Under the pieces are notes generated by a model. That model did not search any database. It saw nothing but the letters and a program-made list of their open reading frames with translations, and was not told the origin of the DNA. DNA of 64,000 bases from Teratosphaeria epicoccoides (taxonomy: Eukaryota > Ascomycota > Dothideomycetes > Mycosphaerellales > Teratosphaeriaceae): assembly GCA_021401465.1 (NCBI GenBank), contig JADDMT010000061.1:1-64000 (forward strand), in the 5' to 3' direction. Shown here piece after piece: positions 1 through 10,166 of the stretch (position 1 is the stretch's first letter; each line of letters opens with the position of its first letter). Both the position numbers and the translations under genes were made by a program.

Positions 1-306
1 CGACAGAGCAGCTCTGTTAGATCTGTCGACAGACCCGACAGATCCGTGTCTATGGATCTGTGGACTAACCCCACAGATCTAAGGGTCTGTCATCACATGA
101 CAGATCCCTTCTTCCTTGCAAGCCCATAGATCTGTAGACTAACCCTACAGATCCGGGGATCTGTCCTCACGTGACAGATCCTTTCTTCCATGACTGTGCC
201 TATAACTCATAGTACTCCCATGACAGTACTATGACTCATAGCACTCAGGACCCACATGATCCTGTATCCTACAGTACTCCGGACAGTACTCCTGACACTC
301 ATGACA
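1..306 (-). repeat. Gyp-A LTR, cut by window start
   Basis: This matches the right-hand part of the complete Gyp-A LTR at 2594-3070, including the terminal ATGACA and the paired GATCTGT/ACAGATC palindromes; the rest lies outside the window. It abuts Gyp-A protease sequence directly, at a point that is internal in the full copies, and there is no polypurine tract (PPT) at the junction. It is therefore either a nested LTR or the 3' LTR of an internally deleted element. The left flank that would settle this is missing. Confidence 0.85.
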
Positions 307-1559
307 TACAGGTAGAGGTATCGATCTTAAGAGTTCCAAGAACTAGATCCTCTCATTCTTCTAGTCAATATAGGGGTTAGCGTTTCTTAGCCATAGTAAC
401 CCTAGTACTATATCTAAGCCTAGTAACTCCGTGATGTTAAACTAGAGCATCTCTCGGTAGCGTCCTATCCGCAGAGGTATCATCTCGGTCTCTTCATTAA
501 CTACTCCTTAGTTATACGTAACCGGCTTTCTATTAATCGCTTATAGCGAGAAAGCATTTGTCTTCGCCTATAGCTTTATCCTAGCTATCCTAGCGAACTT
601 AGGCGTCATGAAGATTCTAGTACATCCTGAATCTAATAAGGCCCTAGCTAGCGTCTCGTTAATGTGCACCTATACTCTAAGGTTGTTCGCGTATCTGGCG
701 CTAATCGCGGCACATCGTTGTAGCCCTGTCTAGTCTATCTGTAGGTCTAATTCTAGCGGACCTTGTCGTTTCCCGAATAACTGTCTTCACGGACTAGTTT
801 AGGGATTATGCGGTCTCGGCTTCTTCTCTAAGCGTTACTGTTTTCTGGCCTAAGAGGTCGTTCTCGCTCTTAGCCTTGCTGTTCCTGCGCGTTTCTTGCG
901 TACTCTATCTTTAAGTGATAGACTCGGAGTCGTAGCGCTCGTAGAATCTAAATACCTTCGTAGGTTAGGTAGCCTCCCTAGGGCGTGAATTCTACCCCGA
1001 ACGGTACAATTTCTTGGACAACTTTCTGATGCGCGTGAGGTTAAGCTACGACCGGTAGTCTCCTTAGGTGTCGTCGCATTCGGTTAGCTAGTTTGTCATA
1101 CTAAAGCTAGTTGACGTGTTATACTCTATAAATCCATAGGTAAGCCTAAGCCTATTAGTTCTATATGATTTAGATAATCTCGAGTCTGATGTCATGTAGC
1201 GGCATAGCCTATCGCTCTATGCTCTCGTCTTCCTCGGAATCAGGAATGACAGCTTCGACAAGCTCGTAGTTGTCGTCCGAACCTTCTTCTTCTTCTTCTA
1301 GCTCCTTTTACCTCAGGACTATCGCACTAGAAGGTGTACCCCTTAGCGCATAGATCGACTATGCCTTGTTTCGGCTAGGGTACTATCCGGAACCATCTTT
1401 ATCACTCATGTGAATTCGACAATTGTCGTCGTAGCATGTAGTCTAAGTAAGTGTAGCATGGTCCGGTTCTCGAGTAGTAGCGGCCTTTTACTAAGGTGCT
1501 GTCGTTGTTGCGCGAGCCTGCTCTATCCTAGGCAGCTCCTGTCGTTGCTTCTTAGCAAA

Positions 1560-1601
1560 ACATTCGCAGGCAAAGTGTCCTTTCTTTCTACAGTTGTAGC
1601 A
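1560..1601 (-). other. CCHC zinc knuckle of Gyp-A gag (A1)
   Basis: Fourteen codons with the exact CX2CX4HX4C spacing. All four metal ligands survive here although stops surround it. Confidence 0.9.
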
Positions 1602-2526
1602 CTCGAGATTACTCTTGTCGAATAGCTTCTTTAGACCATTCTAGGGAGGAGAGCCCTTCCGCGGCTTTCCTTGGGGTCTATTCCTCGGACGCCCCTTAGT
1701 CGCATCTAACTCCATAGGTTAGAGACTATAGTAATTGCTTCGCTATTTTGGTGCCAATCGTTAGACCTTATGGTTAGCCTGTGCTAGCTTGCGATTTCTA
1801 TGTTGTCGTTCTTGCTGTTATTCCTAGATGCGATTATCAATTCTAATCGCGAGATTACTCATTTCCTTGAATGTCGTTAGCTAATCTCCTCGGGCAATTT
1901 CGTCTTTAACTGTCTCCTTTAGTCCCTAGTAGAACTAAGCGGCTAAAGCATTATCATTCTAGTCAACTCGAGCAGAGAGAGTCTAAAAGTCCGCGTAGTA
2001 CTTAATAGCGGAACCCTTCTGCTAGATTCCTAGGAGAGCTCTCTCGGCCTCTTGTTGCTTATTACTAAGCCTAAAAGCTTCGCGTAACGCCTTAAACAAA
2101 GACTTGTCTAAGTTGAGAATCTCCCTAGTTGTCGTCTTCCTAGCTTTGACGTTACTAACATAATCTAGATAATCTGTTTAATGAGGCTAGATAAACTTGA
2201 ACGCTAACCCCTTTAGGTAAGAGACAATGTATATCATTCGCTTATGATGTGTCATAAACCGTTCTATATCTACGTTAAATGCTAACTAGCATTATAGGAT
2301 AAACATCTCGACTTGAGATTATTGTCCTGTGAACTCTGTAGGGCTTCCTATCTTGAAGCCATTATTGCCGTGTCTATTCCCGGTAGTTAAACCTGCGACG
2401 GATACTAGAGCTATCTCGCTAAGGTAAATAGATTCGAGCTACTACGTAATTTAAGGTATAGTAGTAACTTGTTCTCATGGTGTTAGTTAACTGTCGCTAG
2501 AAGTTAAACTAACAGTTAAAGAACTA

Positions 2527-2548
2527 CTTAACATAGGCGTATGTCAAG
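2527..2548 (-). other. Leader hairpin of Gyp-A (A1)
   Basis: Inverted repeat with 9-nt arms and a 4-nt loop, about 45 nt into the leader from the 5' LTR. Other copies are at 11515-11536, 26908-26929 and 48641-48662. In A1 one arm has a mismatch. A role in packaging, dimerisation or priming is possible but is inference. Confidence 0.6.
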
Positions 2549-2593
2549 CGCTTGACGAGTCCCCTGATGCTTCCTTAGAAGTAGTGCTTAAAA

Positions 2594-3070
2594 TGTCATA
2601 AGGGTAGCTGCCGATAGTAGGAAGGTAACTAGGTGTTAGACTCGTAGAGCTATAAAGAATATCGACAATAGTAGTTAACCTTGTAACTAACTCTCCTCTA
2701 AGCAAGAGAGGATTAAATTAAGATTAAGCACGAAGCTCCTAACTGCCTGTCCTAAAGCCATCCCTATATACTAGAGAGACAGAGCAGCTCTATTAGATCT
2801 GTTAACAGACCTGACAGATCCGTGTCTGTAGATCTGTAGACTAACCCTACAGATCTAAGGGTCTATTATCCTGTAACAGATCCCTTCTCCCCTATAGGCC
2901 TATAGATCTGTAGACTAACCCTACAGATCCGGGGATCTGTCCTCACGTGACAGATCCTTTCTCCTATGACTATGCTTATGACTTATAGTACTCCTATAAC
3001 TATACTATGACTCATAGCACTTAGGACCCTCATGATCCTGTGACTTATAGTACTCCTGACACTCATGACA
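2594..3070 (-). repeat. Gyp-A 5' LTR of A1
   Basis: Complete 477-bp LTR with ends TGTCAT and ATGACA. It contains three clean inverted repeats built on GATCTGT/ACAGATC (2831-2855, 2905-2929, 2933-2957), the last enclosing a CACGTG E-box at 2944-2949. Other copies lie at 11076, 20357, 26326, 41063, 41543, 42199 and 48708. Confidence 0.9.
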
Positions 3071-4039
3071 AGAAGTGCATGTCTAGGGCAGACAAAGGTG
3101 CATACTACTCGTAGCGCTTCTGCTGTCCTAACTTAAAGTATGCTATGTACGGCCCGTACTCTAGGATCAAGTTAACAACGCGCTACGTATGTTTAAAGCA
3201 AGCAATACTTACTATTAAGGCTAATGTACTACGCGTAGTACTTGTAGTCATTAACAAGCGGCTCTTCACTATAGCCATAGCATTAGGAGGGCGTAAACTA
3301 AGTAGGCTAAGCGCCTGTTAACCTCGTAGGAGTAGCTACTGCGGCGCTAGCGGCAATCTTAGAGCCTTTAGGAGGCATGTTAGGAAGTTAATGTGATAGA
3401 GAAAGTCAGGATTACTACGTGCAAATAGCGGACTTTATACCTACGCGCTGTTTACGCTATAGAAGCTTCCTGTAGCTATAAACTCCCTGTTACTACAAGC
3501 AACTAGCGCTAGAGCTAATTAGAACTAACAAGCGTGTTTGCGGCATGCTTCATGTAGTGACAAAGAGTCATGTTGCCTAAGTCATAGCTCTAGCATAATT
3601 CACAGGCTACCTTAGTAACGAAGGAAGTTCATAGAGGGGGCTAACTGCTTACAGGATAGACTATAAAGAACCTAATCTTGCTTAGCGCAAGAAGGGCATG
3701 TTGCCTGAGTTATGGCTCTAGCATAATTTACAGGCTACCTTAGTGACAAAGGAAGTTCATAGAGGGGGCTAACTGCTTACAGGATAGACTATAAAGAACC
3801 TAATCTTGCTTAGCGTAAGAAGGGAGTAGTCTAAGTGTCAAGACGACCCTTATAGGAGAAGGGGGCAAATGATACCAGACAGCTAAGCTATAGGCTTATT
3901 TAGCTAGGCTAGCAAGCTAAGCCGCATGTAACATACGTAGGTATACCTTATACGCTTCGCTTCGTAATTAAAGAAGGGTAGTAATTAGTTTTTAGACCTT
4001 ACCCTAGGCTCTATACGCTACTACATACCTATGTATTAA
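3071..4039. other. Unassigned degraded sequence
   Basis: No gene recognised. It lies between the A1 LTR and the Gyp-B fragment. It holds a 128-bp tandem duplication (3569-3824). Near 3979-4045 an imperfect inverted pair based on TAGTAATTA flanks about 50 bp. A minus-strand reading near 3080-3260 is partly protein-like but too short and broken to call. Confidence 0.5.
3569..3824. repeat. Two 128-bp tandem units
   Basis: Units at 3569-3696 and 3697-3824 are nearly identical, differing at a handful of transition sites such as C/T and A/G. That fits a duplication followed by RIP-like change. No coding signal seen. Confidence 0.9.
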
Positions 4040-5063
4040 TTACTAGTCGCATACTACATTAATACATTCGACCTTCTTTATGTCCTTGTAGAAGCTATGT
4101 GATAGGAAAGGTGTGCCGACCTTTTACTACTACCCTACATAGCTACAAAAGGCTTAGTAATTAGTCCTGTAACAGGGCTGATTATAGTCGGCTACATATG
4201 CACATACATTATAACCTAAGAAATATCCGCAAGGTCGCGTAATGCTAAGCCTGTAGCGAGCACCTATATGTCTGGCATAATACTATGTGTATCCCCTATC
4301 TTTACTACATGTACTTTGCCCTTAGATCTATAGAACTAATAGTCTGTAGCTCTATTAATAATGACTCCCTGCTTATAGCGCTAAGGGCAGCCTAGTAGGA
4401 GTTCCTTATCTAGAATGTCTTTAGCATAGAAGACTTCATTAGTTTTATAATCTTCTTCTAGAGAGTCCGCAAGTTAGAGGCGCACATTATACGCGCCTTA
4501 AGCTACTACGCCTTCGCCCTAGAATGACTTCAAAGTAGGTAGTAGAGCTCCTAGAATCAGCTTTAGACTAAGCTATATAACTAGCTACTAGAGTATCACA
4601 TTAACTTCCGCAAGGTTATCTACTATGTAGTCTACTAGCTCATACAAGCTATTAACTTAGACCGAGCTAAATAGGCGCTAGGTAGGCTATAAGTCTACTC
4701 TGTTAGTAACAGGCAACTAAGATACCCGTAATAGCCATTTAGTCTTCTTAGGCTTGTCTATCTTCTGCCTCTCCTCTAGGGAGGTTTTAGACACCTTGTT
4801 TACTATCTTTAGATTCCTTTGTTTAGGATAGCAATTTACCTAGTAGTCCTTTATACTACAGATGTAGTAGGTATATAGAGGCCTTTTAGCTCTGTTGTCC
4901 CTAGGCTTAGAGGGTTTGTCCTTCTGTCCTAGACTATAGTATTAGCCTAGATCCTTAGGGCGCTTGTAATAGTAGCCCTTTAGTAGGTCGTTAGGGCTAG
5001 CATGCTTGCTAGGCTTACTTCTAGCTATCTTTTTGTTTTGCTTGAGAGTAATCTCTATGCGCA
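4040..5063 (-). pseudogene. gag: Gyp-B gag/protease fragment (B2)
   Basis: Minus-strand sequence collinear with 34850-35680 of the complete Gyp-B and with 52860-53490. It covers the protease/RT junction through the gag zinc knuckle near 4835-4875. The knuckle reads with Tyr in place of the first Cys and of His, both explained by TGT to TAT and CAC to TAC. Both ends are truncated without LTRs. It is interrupted by a 180-bp insertion. Confidence 0.75.
4102..4281. mobile_element. 180-bp insertion with 8-bp target duplication
   Basis: Gyp-B sequence is interrupted here. It is flanked by GCTATGTG at 4094-4101 and ACTATGTG at 4282-4289, a duplicated octamer with one G/A difference. The uninterrupted site is at 34890-34902. 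An 8-bp duplication and small size suit a non-autonomous hAT-type DNA element, but I see no convincing terminal inverted repeats, so the class is unproven. Confidence 0.6.
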
Positions 5064-6060
5064 TTATAACAGATTATAATGCTAATTAATCTTACTAGCG
5101 CTAGATTAACACTACTCTAGCGCCTACTTACCTATCCTATTAGCCTATATAAGGTTAGATAACTAACTATTACTTAGTAGTACTATGCTACTTTAAAAGT
5201 CTATAAGGCTAGACAACTAACTATTACTTAGTAGTACTATACTACTTTAAAAGTCTATAAGGCCTTATAGACTATTATAGCTATAATAGAATTTAGCATA
5301 TACTAGTATACTAATAATAGTAAAACAGGGTCTATATTAGTGTCTATAAAGAGAGTATATAGACTCTATAAAAAGTATTTAATAGGCCTAATTATATAGA
5401 GAGAAGCGCATTTATTACATCTAAATGCATAGAGTAGTAGAGTTATAGGCCCTAAAATTTAAAGCAAGACAGCTTAACTTATAAAAGATTCTTAACTTTC
5501 TTTAGTTATACTCCTTATAGCCTCTTTTTTTTTCTCTACTATACTTAGATACAAGTAAAAGTCTGCTAAGTTATGCATAGTAGTTACATAGGTTATAGAA
5601 GATAGCTAGTCTATTTCTAGAGTCATTACAGGGGAGACAGGTTCCTGATTAGATTACTAGTCCGCTAAAGGTTTTGACGCTAAACCTAGCTAGACCCTCG
5701 GCCCCTCCCGCTTCGTCGCAATCAAACTAGGGAATCTATCTCTCTGCTGCCTAATATAGCAAGATGCACATTTACCTTAAGCCTTTGCACGTCACTACAC
5801 TTAGACTAGGACTTACTCCTCTAGCAGGCGACTACCTGCTAGAGGCGAAGATAGATGATAACTAGATAGGGCGTGCTTGGCTGCTATAGTAGGCTGACTA
5901 TGTAAGACAGTAGGTAAATACATGTACCTGCCTAGGGTAATGTCATTCTCTAAATAACAGTACTTAAACAGAAGCAGGAGAGGTTGTCGCTCTTTTTCTT
6001 TGTCCTCCTTGTCCTCGTTTCTTCTCCTTGCCTACTATCTTTGTGTCTGCTATTCTATTA
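5064..6060. other. AT-rich non-coding stretch with 54-bp repeat
   Basis: No gene recognised up to about 5760. From about 5764 there is protein-like sequence that may be the upstream part of the next gene, but no start can be fixed. Contains the 54-bp tandem pair at 5148-5255 and very TA-rich sequence around 5260-5560. Confidence 0.5.
5148..5255. repeat. Two 54-bp tandem units
   Basis: Units 5148-5201 and 5202-5255 begin TATAAGG and differ at a few transitions; a third unit begins at 5256 but diverges. Confidence 0.85.
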
Positions 6061-6699
6061 CATGCACCTTCTAAAGAGCCGATCGCCTGTTACCCCTAAT
6101 ACACGACATGTTAAACCCGTATAGCTACGCTTAGCTAGAACCTACTTCCTCCTACGCCCTAACCCTACTAACTTGCTCTAAGTTCCTTACTAAGCACTAA
6201 CGCTACTACATGCTATCCTAGTACGTAGGCAAGAATCTATCTCACGCACACAAGCTAGACCGAGCTATAGCTGACCTCTCTTAGAAGGTAGAAAAACTGC
6301 GCTGCTTTATAGGTACAAACACAGAACTAGGACCCTGTAGGCATTTCTAGATAGCAGGCTAGGAACGTGGATGCATTAGTCAAGGAGTACTAGCCGGAGA
6401 TTAATGAGGACAAAGATGCATAGGTGTAGACAGCAGCGCGCAAGAAAGTAATAGATTAGGTCAAGCAAGAGGGAGAGAAGTTTTTGACGACGACGTATAT
6501 AGAACAATAGTTCTATGCCCCTACGCTGTTCTTTGGCATTCTGGGCGAGGATCTAGTGTAGTTTTAGGACACGCTTAGTAAGGGCGTAGTAGGAGCTAGG
6601 ACTATAGTAAAGAGGTTTAAACAGTATGTCCGCGGTAATGTAGAGGCACGCGCTTATGCGTATAAGGCTATCACGGGTACCTTGAGGTTACTAGAGGAG

Positions 6700-6771
6700 G
6701 TAAGCAGAAAATGATCGTTCCTGTGACTTAGGGGAGAATTGACTTGTTCTGACATTCTCCTAATCCCGCAG
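6700..6771 (+). other. Intron 1 of the coiled-coil pseudogene
   Basis: 72 bp, donor GTAAGC, branch-like CTGAC in the last third, acceptor CCGCAG. Removing it keeps the frame (phase 0). Confidence 0.75.
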
Positions 6772-6930
6772 GCTGTTAGGGACTAAGATGTCGCTATACT
6801 AAGAACGATCTTCTGCCGTGAAGAACAGACGTTTTGCTAGATGTAGTAGTAGCAGATAAGTGACGTTAACGAAGTAGAGGCGTCTAAGAAGGAGGTCGAC
6901 CTAATCGATTCAGAGCACGAGATTTCTAAT

Positions 6931-6994
6931 GTATGTAAAGAGATTCGGTCTTATATACGACATTTACTAACGTCCCTACCTTCGATTATAGCAG
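6931..6994 (+). other. Intron 2 of the coiled-coil pseudogene
   Basis: Donor GTATGT, perfect branch sequence TACTAAC, acceptor TAG at 6991 or CAG at 6994. Either acceptor keeps the frame to the long exon 3. Confidence 0.75.
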
Positions 6995-8173
6995 GGTAAT
7001 CTACTTTTAGACTAGTTGCACGTATTAGCCGATCGTAGTAATTAGGACTAAGAGTCGACTAAAGCAGAGGGACCTGTTACTACTAAACCCTCTCTAGAGG
7101 TAGTTACTACGACCTAGCCTCGGCAGCGCTTAGAGGAGTCTGCTAGTAATGCTATAAAGAGCTATAATCATGCTATTAGACACTTGCATTCCAAGCACGA
7201 AGCCGAGAGAAAGGTCCTTAAGGAACGCGCGGAAGAGACAAAGAAGGCTCTTACAGGAGAGATGTAGTAGCTACGCGCTAAGTATGAAAGTTAGTAAGGC
7301 TTAATGCGGGAGGAGTTAGCGAAGCTGAAGCTTAACAGCGATAAGAGACGACATCTAGAGAGGGTGCTACGTATAGCAAAGACATCGCACGCAGAGGAGT
7401 TAAGGCATATAAAGGCGCTACATGACAAGTGTGTTCTAGCATTAAATTCTAAGCTTAAGAAGCTAAAGACTATGCTAGAGGAGAGTAGTACTAAAAGGCA
7501 AGGGTTGCAGAGCAAGGTAGAGGCTACTAAAGCTACACTTGAGAGAGAAGTAGCGGCTTCTAAGTTAGAGCACTAGTCTAAGATCACGTTGTTAACAGCT
7601 AAGTGTAAGTCGGCTTGAGGCTAACGCGAGACACTCTAGCCAGAGTTCGATGATATCAAGGCGGCGCATCCTAAGCTATTATTCATGCGTAGACTAATAA
7701 ATCCGCTATTAGCTGTGCTGACTAAGATTAACGACAAGACTCCTAGACCGATGTATACTATAATTACTTTTGCGTTATCTTCACTGTTAGTGTCTAAGGC
7801 TAAAGGCAGAGCGACACGCAAGATTATAGCCTAGACATTACAGCATACGACCTTATTGCTAACTGTTACAGGCTAACAGAAGAGACCGACTAGCTCTTGC
7901 CTCTCTACTTTATCCTAGCCTTAGCAAAGCGCCTTAACTAAACCCGGCGGTTCTGCCGCTACGACGACAGGCCTTACCCTATCATATTTGACATTCTTGC
8001 TATTAGCGCCAGGGTAATAGCAGCAGCGAGTTGATTTAAGAGAGACTAATAGCTTAGTAGATCAGGACGAGCAAGAAGGAACGAGTAGTATTAAGGAGAG
8101 GCTTTAAAGACTTAAGTTTAACCTTAAGAGTTAGTAAGTGCAGGCAAGCTTAGTAGACAGGAGTAATAGATGA

Positions 8174-9559
8174 AAAAATCGTGATACTAGACCAGATATG
8201 ATTAGTAGCTATAACTTGTGATTCGTAGTCAGAAAACATGGAATTCACCTAGACTAGCTAAACCTAAATCTTTGTAACATGATGATGACTGCTATTACCT
8301 ACTACGTAGTGTCTCGTAGCTATCAAAAACTTGCGAAAATTGTCATACATGCAAACACTACTTATCTTATTAGCTGTTACCTCTTACATTCTACAAGTAA
8401 TGACTATCTCATCTTAATTTCAACTACGACTATTTAGGCTCTCGTGTTAAGCGACTCTTCGTATAACTACTACTAACGCTTATATCATGTCATGTTAATC
8501 ATCATCATCATTATTATCATTATCCTCCTCCGTAGTATTGTTACCTACCTAGCTATTAACTGTTCTGTTAAAGTACATAGGTAATAAAAGTTTCTTTATG
8601 TACTACGTTAAAGGCAAACCCTACTCTTACCTAAAGACCTCCTATCTCGTCCCATGGATCTCTTATTGTTAGTAAGTAAGAAGCCTGGAATCTAAGCCTT
8701 CTTGCATCTTACAGTTATAGGAAATTTAGAAACGAAACATAGTGATATTTTAGAAACTACTACTATAAAAAGATAGATAGCTAAGAGTTACTATATACTT
8801 TCTCTAGTAATTACAAACGTCGCTTTAGATGAAGATGATAATGATAGTAATGATAAATAGCTGCTATTACTACTACCTATTACTATGCCGCGTAGGTCAC
8901 GCATAATAGGGATCATCTCCTATAGTATGTAATAGGCATGCTACAGCTCGGAGTAGCTTAATGTCTAAAAAGTCAGGGTAGGAGGATGTAGGATAATAGC
9001 AGTTAATGCTAGTTCGTACCTGTTAGGAGGCAGACAAACTTGTCTTACCTGCAGGTACCTGTAGCTACCTTAGAGCGCTACGTACTACGCCCTCCTTTAC
9101 CTACGATAACGAACAGTCATCAGCCCTGCTGCAATGACAATCTAGATCCCTTAAAGACATCTTTGTCGCAGACTAGTAACAATATTAAAAGAGAGTAGAC
9201 TCCTAGGCCGTAAAACGTTCCCCTCGTACTGCCTAGTATCATGAAGACTTTGACTTCACGTGCTGACGCTATACTGACTACGTAACGTCGGCGCTAAATA
9301 AGAGAGACGAGGCGCTAGCTTTAGCGTCATTCCTAGCAGGTATACTAGCAGGAGATAGCAATAGCAATATTCTATGAAGTTAGCTCTTTACGTGTAGTCA
9401 TACTATGTTACTCGGCTAGAATGACGCTACTGTTACCTAAAATCTAAAGCCTGCAAGTCCCTAGCTATATCATATCTGCACATGAATTATGTAAACATAG
9501 CAAGTAGAAGATCGTATCCTGTCGTAGCTTACTTGCCTTGTACTTTACTTCTGTATTCA
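8174..9559. other. Non-coding, AT-rich, low-complexity
   Basis: No gene recognised. Contains an ATC/ATT microsatellite at about 8500-8525 and a related GAT/AAT-rich patch near 8830-8865 in opposite sense. A 16-bp inverted pair (9322-9337 and about 9415-9430) is present. An open-looking plus frame from 9241 is more likely the shadow of the minus-strand reading at 9560-10150. Confidence 0.45.
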
Positions 9560-10150
9560 TTAACCTTAGGCAGGCTACTAAGGCCGTTAGTTATGACCCT
9601 CTTCTTAACCTAAGTAGTTAAGAGTTAACCGCCTAAACGCATTTAGTTAAGGATCTCCTGTCGTAAGCATTAAGGAGTTATCTGCCTTACATAAGCTATC
9701 TAGGGTTACCTGTTACAGGCTCTGTATTAAGGCCTGCTAACAAGCAAGCAGGAATTAACAGAGTTAAGCAGTTAATAGCCAAGGGCCTTACATTATAGCT
9801 TAACGTAGCTGATAATTTCTATGCTAAATCTAAGTACTCTTTAATTGTCTTAGGGGTGTCATTTAGTTTATTAAGGTGTTTAAGCATGTTATAACTTATA
9901 ATCTTTTACAAGATATCCTAAACCTCTACACCTGTATCTCTAAGGAAAGCAACAAACTATTTAGTAACTTCTTGTAGCCTGTAAGAGCCTCTTAAGTCTA
10001 CTTGATAGTAAGTAGTTCCTTAGCTATTAACAAACTTCTAGTAAGTACCTTGGCTCTACTATAAGCATTATATTCACGTTAAGGCTTATAAAGGTCTGCT
10101 ACTACTAGACTAGGCCTAGACCATTTCAAAGTAGCGCGGTAGCTTAAAAT
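9560..10150 (-). pseudogene. Possible coding remnant, unknown product
   Basis: On the minus strand one frame (codons in register with 9885-9887) runs from about 10150 to about 9560, interrupted almost only by TAG and TAA. It gives an amphipathic, protein-like sequence with well-spaced aromatic residues and an NMLKHLNKLND segment near 9887. No family recognised and no intron or start is clear. It abuts the truncated Gyp-A 3' end. A decayed gene fragment or an unknown transposon gag are both possible. Confidence is low because the opposite strand is also relatively open. Confidence 0.35.
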
Positions 10151-10166
10151 GCAGATTAGTAGGACA

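Larger units (their letters stand above)
307..2593 (-). pseudogene. gag: Gyp-A gag and start of protease, decayed (copy A1)
   Basis: Read on the minus strand this is the 5' part of a Ty3/gypsy polyprotein: leader, gag, an intact CCHC zinc knuckle (ECYNC then GH and CEC at 1601-1560) and the beginning of the aspartic protease. RT, RNase H, integrase and chromodomain are absent. The same stretch aligns along its length with A5 (46421-48707) and, inverted, with A4 (26862-28902). Premature TAG and TAA codons sit mainly at expected Gln and Trp sites. Gag would coat the particle and the knuckle would bind RNA. With only gag left the copy could at best have been a non-autonomous element before it decayed. 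Confidence 0.85.
6061..8173 (+). pseudogene. Decayed three-exon coiled-coil gene, unrecognised
   Basis: Three exons stay in one frame across two well-formed introns (6700-6771, 6931-6994) up to a TGA at 8171-8173. Exon 1 (5' end uncertain) encodes an alpha-helical region running to the intron. Exon 3 encodes a Lys/Glu-rich coiled coil (about 7150-7580, including a stop-free 90-codon run at 7304-7576), then a helical segment with conserved-looking aromatic and hydrophobic residues (7640-7860), a Thr/Leu-rich hydrophobic stretch that could be membrane-associated (about 7965-8020) and an acidic tail. The premature stops are TAG, TAA and one TGA at codons consistent with Gln, Trp or Arg. Introns argue for a host or captured gene rather than a retroelement polyprotein. 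I do not recognise the family. Confidence 0.6.

Noticed and set aside
2594..3070. CRISPR-like array, because of repeated short palindromes.
   Set aside because: The palindromes are parts of an LTR, spacing is irregular, and the sequence is clearly eukaryotic.
7291..7515. Minus-strand open frame of 74 codons.
   Set aside because: It is the shadow of the Lys/Glu-rich coiled-coil exon on the plus strand, whose codon pattern leaves the complement open.
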